From the NCBI RefSeq assembly GCF_035510375.1, contig NZ_DATKHG010000006.1: DNA of 64,000 nt. The stretch is one strand, 5' to 3'. Origin of the DNA: Paenibacillus_I sp035510375 (GTDB lineage: Bacteria; Bacillota; Bacilli; Paenibacillales; Paenibacillaceae). The position numbers were made by a program, and so were the translations under genes. Below, one piece after another: positions 50,860 to 59,500 of this stretch. The notes under the pieces are model-generated. The model was not told the origin of the DNA, searched no databases, and was given only the letters and a program-made list of their open reading frames with translations. The first letter of the stretch is position 1; every line of letters starts with the position of its first letter.

Positions 50860-51212
50860 ACGTCGTCGTTCCCCCGGTTCACCTGATCGAGCAGCGCTTC
50901 GATCCGGCTGCCGTACTCGATGCTGCTGTCGAATTTGAAAATCAGCTCCGGAATGTGGCGCAGCTGGATTCGCTTGCCAAGCTCGGAACGCAGAAATCCT
51001 TTGGACCGCGCCAGAGCGGCGAGCGTATTTTCCTTCTGCTCCTCGCTGCCCAGCACGCTGAGATACACCTTCGCCTGCGACAGGTCGCTGGTCACTTCCA
51101 CGCCGGTCACCGTAATAAAACCGATGCGGGGATCCTTCAGCTCCTGCTGAATAATCAGACTGATTTCTTTCTTAATTTGCTCGCCGACGCGGCCTACACG
51201 GACTTTCGCCAT
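50856..51212 (-). CDS. rbfA: 30S ribosome-binding factor RbfA
   Basis: 118 residues. KH-like assembly factor acting on late 30S maturation. Typical sequence: VGEQIKKEISLIIQQELKDPRIG, then VTSDLSQAKVYLSVLG and LRHIPELIFKFDSSIEYG. The ATG has GAGAGGTG. It is immediately downstream of infB with only 6 bp between; the ylxP gene seen between infB and rbfA in B. subtilis is absent. Confidence 0.97.
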   Translation of the reverse strand: MAKVRVGRVGEQIKKEISLIIQQELKDPRIGFITVTGVEVTSDLSQAKVYLSVLGSEEQKENTLAALARSKGFLRSELGKRIQLRHIPELIFKFDSSIEYGSRIEALLDQVNRGNDDV

Positions 51213-51218
51213 GCTTGA

Positions 51219-54110
51219 TCACCTCTCAACGGTTTCCATGATGAACGCTTCGATCGTGTCCCCTTCTTGGAGGTCGTTGTAGCCGTCCAGCGTAATCCCG
51301 CATTCGTAGCCTTGCGCAACCTCTTTGGCGTCGTCCTTGTAACGCTTGAGCGAATCGATCCCGCCCTCGAAAACGACGATGCCGCCGCGGATGAGACGCG
51401 CCTTGGCCGAACGGGTGATTTTGCCCGACGTAACCATACAGCCGGCAATCGTGCCGACCTTGCTGACCTTGAACAGGTTGCGGACTTCGGCCTGGCCGAT
51501 AACGGTTTCCTTGTAAACCGGATCCAGCATACCCTTCATCGCGTGCTCGATCTCGTCGATCACTTTGTAGATGATGCTGTGCAGTCGGATGTCGACCTTC
51601 TCCTGCTCGGCGTTCTGCTTCGCCTGCGGCTCCGGACGGACGTTGAAGCCGATGACGATCGCATTCGACGCCGACGCGAGCGTAATGTCGGATTCCGTAA
51701 TGGCGCCGACGCCGCTGTGCAAAATCTTGACGCGGACGCCTTCGATTTCGATCTTCGCGAGCGAGCCCTTCAGCGCTTCCGCGGAGCCTTGAACGTCGGC
51801 CTTGATAATAACGTTCAGGTCTTTAATTTCGCCATCCTTGATATGTTTATACAGATCGTCCAGCGTCACGCGCGAGTTGGAGCCGCGTTCCGATTCACGC
51901 TGCTTGATCGCGCGGCGGTCGGCGATGGCGCGCGCCTTGCGCTCGTCCTCGAACACCATGAACGGGTCGCCGGCCAGCGGCACTTCCGTCAATCCGGTAA
52001 TTTCGACGGGGGTCGACGGACCCGCTTCCTTCAGGCGGCGGCCCTTGTCGTTGACCATCGCCCGGATGCGGCCGAAGCAATTGCCCGCCACGAACGCATC
52101 GCCTATTTTGAGCGTTCCGTGCTGGACGAGCACGCGCGCGACCGGCCCCTTGCCTTTGTCCAGCTCGGCCTCGATGACCGTGCCGCGGGCCCGCTTGTTC
52201 GGGTTCGCTTTGTAGTCGTTGACCTCCGCCACGAGCAGAATCATCTCCAGCAGCTCTTCCAGGTTCATGCGCTGCTTGGCGGAAATGTTGACGAAAATCG
52301 TCTCGCCGCCCCATGCTTCCGGCACCAGCTCGTACTCGGTCAGCGCCTGCATAATTTTCTCGGGGTTGGCGCCTTCTTTATCGATTTTGTTCACGGCCAC
52401 GATAATCGGCACGCCCGCCGCTTTCGCGTGGTTGATCGCTTCGACCGTCTGCGGCATGACGCCGTCGTCGGCCGCGACGACGAGAATCGTAATATCGGTT
52501 ACCTGGGCGCCGCGCGCGCGCATCGTCGTGAACGCCTCGTGGCCCGGCGTATCGAGGAATGTGATTTTCTTGTGGTTGATTTCGACCTGGTATGCGCCGA
52601 TATGCTGCGTAATGCCGCCCGCTTCGCCGCCGGTGACGTTCGTCTCGCGGATAGCGTCGAGCAGCGTCGTTTTGCCGTGGTCGACGTGACCCATAATCGT
52701 TACGACCGGCGGACGGGATTCCAGATCCGCTTCGTCGTCGTTCTCTTCGACCGTCTCGAACGTGTCTTCATCGACCGGAAGCTTGATTTCGACTTCCGCG
52801 CCGTATTCGCCGATAACGAGCTGGATCGTATCCAGGTCGAGCTCCTGGTTGATCGTCGCAAGAACGCCCATCATCAGCAGCTTCTTGATCACTTCCGAAG
52901 CGTCCTTATGCAGCAGCTTCGCCAGTTCTCCGACCGTCATGCTGCCGCGGACGATAACCTTCTTCGGGGTGTTGTCGATCTTCTCGCGGCGCTCCTGGTT
53001 CTGGTTGCCGCCGCGCCCGCCGCGGTTGTTTTTGCCGCCGCGTGCGGGTTTGAAGCTGCGGTTGTCGTCGAAACGGCCGCCGCCCGGCTTCGAACGGTTG
53101 TTTCTCGAGCGCGAATCGCCGCCGTCGCCGGAACGTGCCGCACCCGGCTTGGAATCGCTGAAGCGGTTCTGCTGCGGACGCGCGGCTGCTTGGCCGCCTC
53201 CCGCGCCGCCGGTTCCGCCGCCGCGGAACCCGCCTTGGCCTTGGCCGGACGGACGGTTGCCGCCGCCTTGGCCGCCGCTGCGCAATCCGCCCTGGCCCTG
53301 GCTGAACGGACGGTTGCCGCCGCCTTGCGGCCCGCGGTTCTGCCCGCCCTGGCCGCCGCCTTGCGGCCCGCGGTTCTGCCCGCCCTGGCCTGCGCCTTGC
53401 GGCCCGCGATTCTGCCCGCCCTGGCCTGCGCCTTGCGGCCCGCGGTTCTGCCCGCCCTGGCCTGCGCCTTGCGGTCCGCGGTTCTGTCCGCCTTGGCCTT
53501 GCGGCCGGTTATACCCGCCGCCTTGCTGTCCCTGGCCGCCTTGCTGGCGGTTTCCGCCTTGGCCTTGCGGACGGCTATACCCGCCGCCTTGCTGTCCTTG
53601 GCCGGCCTGCCCTTGCGGACGGCCGTTTCCGCCGCCTTGCCGGCCATTCGGGTTGCTCTGAACTTGCGTTGTCGTCGTAGTTGAATTCATAGTCTCCTGC
53701 TTTTCTGTTTGATTTGGGTTGATCCGGTTTACCGTATCGCTCGGGCGCTGTCCGCCGGACTGCCCTTGCGCCGGCCGCTGTCCGGATTGAAGCGTGTTCG
53801 AGCGGAGCGAGTCCTGCCGGTCGTTCGTCCGCGCGCCCTGTGCCGCCTGCGGCCGGTCGCCGGACGGCTTGACAGCTTGCTGGCGGCCTGCGCCCGAGCT
53901 TTCCTGCGCCCGCTTGGCCGCGGCGTTCTCCTTGATATTGCGGAAGAAGCCTTCAACCTTGGACACCATTTCATTCTCCATCACGCTCATATGATTGTTG
54001 ACGGGCAAATCGAGCCGCTTCAGAATCGTAATGATTTCCTTGCTGCTCATATTGAGCGATTTGGCGTATTCATAGACGCGCAGTTTATCCTTGTTGTCCT
54101 GTTTAGTCAA
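51219..54110 (-). CDS. infB: Translation initiation factor IF-2
   Basis: 963 residues. GTPase that brings initiator tRNA to the 30S subunit. First IF2-N domain (RVYEYAKSLNMSSKEIITIL at about 10-29), then a 300-residue Gly/Gln/Arg/Pro-rich disordered region with 12-residue repeats, a second IF2-N (TVGELAKLLHKDASEVIKKL), G domain (GHVDHGKTTLLDAI, DTPGHEAFT, NKID) and domains II-IV. The start is TTG at 54110, close behind GGAGG and overlapping the ylxQ stop (TTGA). Confidence 0.97.
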   Translation of the reverse strand: MTKQDNKDKLRVYEYAKSLNMSSKEIITILKRLDLPVNNHMSVMENEMVSKVEGFFRNIKENAAAKRAQESSGAGRQQAVKPSGDRPQAAQGARTNDRQDSLRSNTLQSGQRPAQGQSGGQRPSDTVNRINPNQTEKQETMNSTTTTTQVQSNPNGRQGGGNGRPQGQAGQGQQGGGYSRPQGQGGNRQQGGQGQQGGGYNRPQGQGGQNRGPQGAGQGGQNRGPQGAGQGGQNRGPQGAGQGGQNRGPQGGGQGGQNRGPQGGGNRPFSQGQGGLRSGGQGGGNRPSGQGQGGFRGGGTGGAGGGQAAARPQQNRFSDSKPGAARSGDGGDSRSRNNRSKPGGGRFDDNRSFKPARGGKNNRGGRGGNQNQERREKIDNTPKKVIVRGSMTVGELAKLLHKDASEVIKKLLMMGVLATINQELDLDTIQLVIGEYGAEVEIKLPVDEDTFETVEENDDEADLESRPPVVTIMGHVDHGKTTLLDAIRETNVTGGEAGGITQHIGAYQVEINHKKITFLDTPGHEAFTTMRARGAQVTDITILVVAADDGVMPQTVEAINHAKAAGVPIIVAVNKIDKEGANPEKIMQALTEYELVPEAWGGETIFVNISAKQRMNLEELLEMILLVAEVNDYKANPNKRARGTVIEAELDKGKGPVARVLVQHGTLKIGDAFVAGNCFGRIRAMVNDKGRRLKEAGPSTPVEITGLTEVPLAGDPFMVFEDERKARAIADRRAIKQRESERGSNSRVTLDDLYKHIKDGEIKDLNVIIKADVQGSAEALKGSLAKIEIEGVRVKILHSGVGAITESDITLASASNAIVIGFNVRPEPQAKQNAEQEKVDIRLHSIIYKVIDEIEHAMKGMLDPVYKETVIGQAEVRNLFKVSKVGTIAGCMVTSGKITRSAKARLIRGGIVVFEGGIDSLKRYKDDAKEVAQGYECGITLDGYNDLQEGDTIEAFIMETVER
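53325..53504 (-). repeat. 36-bp tandem repeat in infB
   Basis: Five 36-bp units encoding QNRGPQGAGQGG (two with GGGQGG variants) in the IF-2 linker. Flanked on both sides by looser RPQGQ and GGGY repeats. Likely length-variable. Confidence 0.9.
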
Positions 54111-54436
54111 TATTCCTCCACCTCCGAATGTGTACCGAGATGACTGCGTATCATGCCGGCGAAGCCGCTGTCCGCCACTCCGACGATCACACGCTCCTCC
54201 TTGCCGATCGCGGCGCCGAGCGTGAACCGGTCGAACACTTCCAGCAACGGCACGCCATAGGTCGCGCACTTGTCACGGTATTTCTTCTTCGTATTGTCGG
54301 AAGCGTCGCCGGCCACGAGCACGAGCGCCGCTTTTCCCTGTTTGACCGCCTTGAGCACCGTTTCATCGCCGGTCGCCAGCTTGCCGGCCCTCATCGCCAT
54401 GCCTAGCGCCGACAACGCCTTATGCTTCGCCGTCAT
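54107..54436 (-). CDS. ylxQ: L7Ae-family K-turn RNA-binding protein YlxQ
   Basis: 109 residues of the ribosomal L7Ae/L30e/S12e family: ALSALGMAMRAGKLATGDET, then GKAALVLVAGDASDNTKKKY and YGVPLLEVFDRFTLGAAIGKEER. B. subtilis YlxQ (RplGA) binds kink-turns. The gene overlaps ylxR upstream and infB downstream, so the three are translated in series. Its regulatory role is not established. Confidence 0.9.
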   Translation of the reverse strand: MTAKHKALSALGMAMRAGKLATGDETVLKAVKQGKAALVLVAGDASDNTKKKYRDKCATYGVPLLEVFDRFTLGAAIGKEERVIVGVADSGFAGMIRSHLGTHSEVEEY

Positions 54437-54737
54437 CGTCTTCCCGCTCCTTGGCGGCGTTGAAATCGTCCTCCACCGCGACGAAATCCCGCTCCAGCTG
54501 CTCGTAGATCGCCGGGTCGACGGCCAGCTTGAACGCCCGGTCGAAGGACTTGCTTTTCTTGGCCAGCTTGAAGCAGGCGACCTTGCCGCACAGATAGGCG
54601 CCCCGGCCGGCTTTTTTGCCCGTCAGGTCGATCAGCACGCCGCCGTCCGGCGTCCGTACAACGCGAATAAGCGATTTCTTGGGCATCATTTCCTGGCAGG
54701 CCACGCATTTGCGCAAAGGCGCTTTCCTGGGCTTCAT
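54420..54737 (-). CDS. ylxR: YlxR (RnpM) RNA-binding protein
   Basis: 105 residues. RKCVACQEMMPKKSLIRVVR at the start, with a further AYLCGKVACFKLAKK holding a Cys pair. DUF448/YlxR proteins bind RNA; B. subtilis YlxR (RnpM) has been described as an RNase P modulator. I start at the second ATG (54737), six bases after GGGGGG; the first is directly against that site. An acidic tail (EREDDDGEA) ends the protein and overlaps ylxQ. Confidence 0.9.
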   Translation of the reverse strand: MKPRKAPLRKCVACQEMMPKKSLIRVVRTPDGGVLIDLTGKKAGRGAYLCGKVACFKLAKKSKSFDRAFKLAVDPAIYEQLERDFVAVEDDFNAAKEREDDDGEA

Positions 54738-54781
54738 CGTCATCCCCCCGTCCTTCTATAAGCCCTCCGGCAGCCGGCCGG

Positions 54782-55882
54782 CTACCCGTCGTAGGAAACG
54801 GAGTCCTGGTGCATCGCCCCGCCTTGCGTTCTCGGCCGGTCGAATTCCTGCTCGGCTTGCGTCTCGCTCTTGATGTCGATTTTCCAGCCGGTCAGCTTCG
54901 CCGCCAAACGGGCGTTCTGCCCTTTGATGCCGATCGCAAGCGAGAGCTGATAATCCGGCACGATGACGCGCGCCATTTTCTCCTGCTCGTACACGATGAC
55001 CTCCAGCACCTTGGACGGGCTGAGCGCGTTGGCCACATACTCCTCGACGCTGTCCGACCAGCGGACGATATCGATTTTCTCGCCCTTCAGCTCGGTGACG
55101 ACCGTCTGCACGCGCAATCCCTTCGGACCGACGCATGACCCTACCGGATCGACCTCCGGATTGCGGGAATGAACGGCGATTTTGGAGCGGAAGCCCGCCT
55201 CGCGCGCCACCGAGCGAATCTCGACGACGCCGTCGTAGATTTCCGGCACTTCGAGCTCGAACAGCCGCTTGAGCAGGCCCGGATGGGTGCGGGACAAAAT
55301 GATCTGCGGCCCTTTCGTCGTGTTCTCGACTTTGGTGATATATGATTTCACGCGGTCGCCGTGCTTGAACTTGTCGTTCGGCATCAGCTCGGCAAGCGGC
55401 AAGGCGGCCTCCACCTTGCCGAGGTCGATGTACAGGTTGCGCGTGTCCTGGCGCTGCACGATGCCGTTCACGATATCTTCTTCCTTGTCTACGAACGCAT
55501 TGTAGATCAGCCCGCGCTCCGCTTCGCGAATGCGCTGCGTCACGACCTGCTTGGCGGTTTGCGCCGCGATGCGGCCGAAGTCGCGCGGCGTTACCTCGAT
55601 CTCGGCGATATCGTCAAGCTGGTAATGCGGATTGATTTCGCGCGCCGCCTCGACCGATATTTCCAGACGCGGGTCAAGCACCTCCTCGACGACCGTCTTC
55701 CGCGCATACACCTTGATGACGCCCGTATGCCGGTTGATGTCGACGCGCACATTCTGAGCCGTGTTGAAATTGCGTTTGTAGCTCGAAATCAACGCCGCCT
55801 CGATCGCTTCGAGCAGCACGTCCTTGCCGATACCCTTATCCCTCTCGATTTCCGCAAGCGCCTCGATAAAATCCATGCTCAT
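54782..55882 (-). CDS. nusA: Transcription termination/antitermination protein NusA
   Basis: 366 residues. Binds RNA polymerase and nascent RNA to modulate pausing and termination. NTD (FIEALAEIERDKGIGKDVLLEAIEAAL), S1 domain (ERGLIYNAFVDKEEDIVNGIV...), KH1 with DPVGSCVGPKGLRVQTVVTEL and KH2 with LAIGIKGQNARLAAKLTGWKIDIKSE. It lacks the acidic C-terminal repeats of enterobacterial NusA, as usual in Firmicutes. Located between rimP and ylxR in the conserved operon. Confidence 0.97.
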   Translation of the reverse strand: MSMDFIEALAEIERDKGIGKDVLLEAIEAALISSYKRNFNTAQNVRVDINRHTGVIKVYARKTVVEEVLDPRLEISVEAAREINPHYQLDDIAEIEVTPRDFGRIAAQTAKQVVTQRIREAERGLIYNAFVDKEEDIVNGIVQRQDTRNLYIDLGKVEAALPLAELMPNDKFKHGDRVKSYITKVENTTKGPQIILSRTHPGLLKRLFELEVPEIYDGVVEIRSVAREAGFRSKIAVHSRNPEVDPVGSCVGPKGLRVQTVVTELKGEKIDIVRWSDSVEEYVANALSPSKVLEVIVYEQEKMARVIVPDYQLSLAIGIKGQNARLAAKLTGWKIDIKSETQAEQEFDRPRTQGGAMHQDSVSYDG

Positions 55883-55909
55883 TGGAAAACAGTTCCCCCT
55901 CTCAACTGG

Positions 55910-56371
55910 TTAAAATACGACGGCCAGACGCGCGCCCGCAATCTTGGCGTACGGAATCGCCTGCCGTTGCTTCCCGACCTCCACGACGGCCTCTTCGCCG
56001 TCAAAGGAAACGAGCCTGCCTTCGAATTCCTTGGCGCCGCCGACCGGCTCGTAAGTCGTCAGAAACACAGGCTTGCCGACCGCCTTCGCCATATCCTCGG
56101 GCTTCTTGAGCGGGCGTTCCGCGCCGGGCGACGATACCTCGAGAAAATAAGCGTCCGGAATCGGATCGTTCTCGTCGAGCCGTTCGCTGACGTATTCGCT
56201 GATCCGGCCGCATTCATCGATATCGATGCCGCCTTCCTTGTCGACGAAAATGCGAAGAAACCAGTTGCCGCCTTCTTTGACGTATTCGATGTCCACCAGT
56301 TCAAATCCGTGCTCCGTCAAAAAAGGCTGCACCATTTCTTCAACTGCGGCTTTTATTTTGGATGTGCTCAC
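55910..56371 (-). CDS. rimP: Ribosome maturation factor RimP
   Basis: 153 residues. Early 30S assembly factor. Conserved: GFELVDIEYVKEGGNWFLRIFVDKEGGIDIDEC (about 21-53), then YFLEVSSPGAERPLKK. The start is GTG at 56371, a few bases after GGGGGGTCAGG; longer readings cross the operon leader and promoter. It is the first gene of the rimP-nusA-ylxR-ylxQ-infB unit, which has a clear sigma-A promoter. Confidence 0.95.
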   Translation of the reverse strand: MSTSKIKAAVEEMVQPFLTEHGFELVDIEYVKEGGNWFLRIFVDKEGGIDIDECGRISEYVSERLDENDPIPDAYFLEVSSPGAERPLKKPEDMAKAVGKPVFLTTYEPVGGAKEFEGRLVSFDGEEAVVEVGKQRQAIPYAKIAGARLAVVF

Positions 56372-56397
56372 GGCACCTGACCCCCCGAACCAATGAT

Positions 56398-56442
56398 GTT
56401 TTGTCCGCAGACAAAACGTAAAGAGTGGGTTTCCCCACTCTT
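56398..56442 (-). promoter_or_regulatory. Two tandem hairpins in the rimP-nusA operon leader
   Basis: Read on the minus strand: AAGAGTGGG-GAAA-CCCACTCTT (56442-56421), a 9-bp stem with GNRA loop, then GTTTTGTC-TGCG-GACAAAAC (56417-56398), a perfect 8-bp stem. Neither is followed by a U tract. They could stabilise the message or act in NusA/antitermination control; that is inference. Confidence 0.6.
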
Positions 56443-56479
56443 CTTCTGCAGACACCATATCAACAGCATTACCAGAAAA

Positions 56480-56508
56480 ATTATAGCATAATCGGGGAGA
56501 AGTGACAA
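56480..56508 (-). promoter_or_regulatory. Sigma-A promoter of the rimP-nusA-infB operon
   Basis: Minus-strand TTGTCA and TATAAT with exactly 17-bp spacing, giving a leader of about 100 nt. Confidence 0.85.
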
Positions 56509-56556
56509 CAGCAAATGAAAACCACGCCTTCGGTTTCATTCCGTCATCCATTCGAT

Positions 56557-59500
56557 TTAAAACAGCGACAGCTGGTTCGATTCCGGCAGCCCCCGAAAGC
56601 ACCCCATCGCGCCGAGCAGCTCGACGATCGTCTTCGACGCCCGTGACTTCTGCTGGAAGTCCTCGACCGACAGGAAATCCCCCTGCTCCCTGGCCGCCGC
56701 GATGTTGCGGGCCGCGTTGTCGCCGATGCCGCCGATCGCCGCGAACGGCGGAATGAGCGAATCGCCGTCGATCCGGAACCTCGTGGCGTCCGAGCGGTAC
56801 AGATCGATCGGCTTGAACGAAAAGCCGCGCGCCGTCATTTCCAGCGCCATCTCGAGAATGGAGATCATGCCCTTCTCCTTCGTCGTGGCGTTGAAGCCCT
56901 TCTCCTCGATCTCGATCAGCTTCTTCATGATCGCGTCATAGCCTTGGCACAGCAGCTCCAGATCGAAGTCCTCCGCCCGCACCGTGAAGTAAGTGGCATA
57001 ATAGGCGATCGGATAATAGAGCTTAAAGTAGGCGGTGCGAACGGCCGAGATGACGTAAGCGGCGGCGTGCGCCTTCGGGAACATGTACTCGATGCGCAGG
57101 CAGGAATCGATATACCATTGCGGCACATTGCACCGCTTCATCTCCTCGATCCACTCCGGCGTCAGGCCTTTGCCTTTGCGGACGCTCTCCGTAATCTTGA
57201 ACGCGAGGCCCGCATCCATTCCCGCTTTATAAATAAGGAACAGCATGATGTCGTCGCGGCAGCCGATAACGGTCTTGATGTTGCAGGTGCCTTTCTTGAT
57301 CAGCTCCTGCGCGTTGCCGAGCCAGACGCCCGTGCCGTGCGACAGGCCCGAAATCTGCAGCAGGTCGGCGAAGCTTGACGGCTGCGTTTCCTCGAGCATC
57401 TGGCGGACGAACTTCGTTCCCATCTCCGGCACGCCGTAGGTGGCGACCGGCGTCCGGATCTGCTGGGCCGTCACGCCGAGCGCCTGCGTCGAGTTGAACA
57501 GGCTCATGACCTTGGGATCGTTCATCGGGATCGTCGTCGGATCGACGCCCGTCAAATCCTGCAGCATGCGCATCATCGTCGGATCGTCGTGTCCCAGAAT
57601 ATCGAGCTTCAGCAGGTTCGCGTCGAATGCGTGGTAGTCGAAATGCGTCGTCTTCCATTCCGCGCTCGTATCGTCGGCCGGATATTGAACCGGCGTAATG
57701 TCCTCAACCTCAATATAATCCGGCACGACCACAATCCCGCCCGGATGCTGGCCGGTGCTCCGCTTGACGCCGGTACAGCCGGCGGCCAGCCGGTTCAGCT
57801 CGGCGCCGCGCCATTTTTTGCCCTGGTCTTCCTCGTACTTCTTCGCGAAGCCGTACGCCGTCTTCTCCGCGACCGTGCCGATCGTGCCGGCCCGGAACAC
57901 GCTTTTCTCCCCGAACAGCACCTTCGTGTAGTTATGCGCATGGGGCTGATATTCGCCCGAGAAGTTCAAGTCGATATCGGGAACCTTGTCGCCCTTGAAG
58001 CCGAGGAACGTTTCGAACGGAATATCCTGGCCTTCGCCCTTCAGCGGCCGCCCGCAGTCCGGGCATGATTTATCCGGAAGGTCGAAGCCGCTCGGCACGC
58101 TGCCGTCGAGAAACCATTCGCTGTGCTTGCAATCCGGATTCAAGCATATGTAATGCGCCGGCAGCGGATTGACCTCGGATATGCCGAGGAACGTCGCGAC
58201 GACGGACGAGCCGACCGAGCCCCGCGAGCCGACGAGATAGCCGTCCGCGTTGGACTTCTTGACGAGCCGCTCGGAAATCAGATAGTTCGCCGAGAAGCCG
58301 TACTTGATAATCGGCACGAGCTCCTTCTCCAGCCGGTCGACGACGACCTGCGGCAGCGGCTCCCCGTACATCCGCTTGGCGAAGTCGTAGCAGGTGTTCC
58401 GGATTTCTTCGTCCGCCCCTTCGATGATCGGGGTGAACAGCTTGTCCGGAAACATCTCGAAATCCTCGAACCGTCCGGCCAGCTCCACCGTATTCCGGAT
58501 TACGACCTCGCGCGCCTTCTCCTCGCCGAGAAAGGCGAACGCCTCCAGCATTTCCGCGGTCGTGCGGAAATGGGCGTCGGGCTTCTTGATATCCTTCAAC
58601 GGGCTGAAGCCGGTGATGCCGTGAATCGTAATGTCGCGGAAAATTTTGTCGCGCGGGTTCAAATAATGGACGTTGCCCGTCGCGATGACCGGCTTGCCAA
58701 GCTTGTCGCCGATCCGGCATACGCGCCGCAGCGCCTGCTCGAGCTCCGCCCGGCTGCCGACCAGGCCTTTCTCGACCAGATGCATATAGAAGTCGACCGG
58801 CTGGATTTCCAGCACGTCGTAGAAGCCTGCGACATCCTCGGCCTCCTCCTCCGTTTTGTTCAGCACCGTCTCGAAAAACTCGCCCTTCTCGCAGCCGGAG
58901 ATGACGAGCAGCCCCTCGCGCAGCTCCACCAGCTTCGATTTTGGCATGCAGGCGACCCGCTTGAAATATTCGGTGTGCGACATCGAGATAAGCTTGAACA
59001 GGTTTTTTTTGCCGGTCGCGTTGAGGGCGTAGATATTGCAGTGAAAAGGACGCGAATTGGAAAAATCCAGTCCCACGTAATCGTTCAGCTGATGCAGCCC
59101 CGTTATGCTGCGCGACGCAGCGTCGGTGATCAGGCCGAAAAGCACGCCGCCGAGCGCCACGGAGTCGTCGATCGCGCGGTGATGGTTCTCCAGGCTGATC
59201 TTGTACTTGTCGGCCAGCGTATTCAGCCGGTGGTTTTTGAGCGACGGGTGGATGAAGCGCGCGAGCTCCAGCGTATCGAGCACCGGGTTCGCCACCTCGG
59301 GCAAGCCGATCGCCTTGCAGTTCGCCTGAATAAAGCCGATATCGAACCGGGCATTGTGCGCCACCAGCACGGCGTCGCCGATGAATTCGATAAACTCGCG
59401 CAGCTTCGGCTCAAGCTCCGGCGCATCCTTCACCATATCGTCCGTAATATTGGTCAGCTGCTGAATATGGTATGGAATTTTCTCGTGCGGGTTGATGAAC

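Noticed and set aside
53325..53504. CRISPR or intergenic satellite
   Set aside because: The 36-bp units are contiguous and encode an in-frame IF-2 linker.
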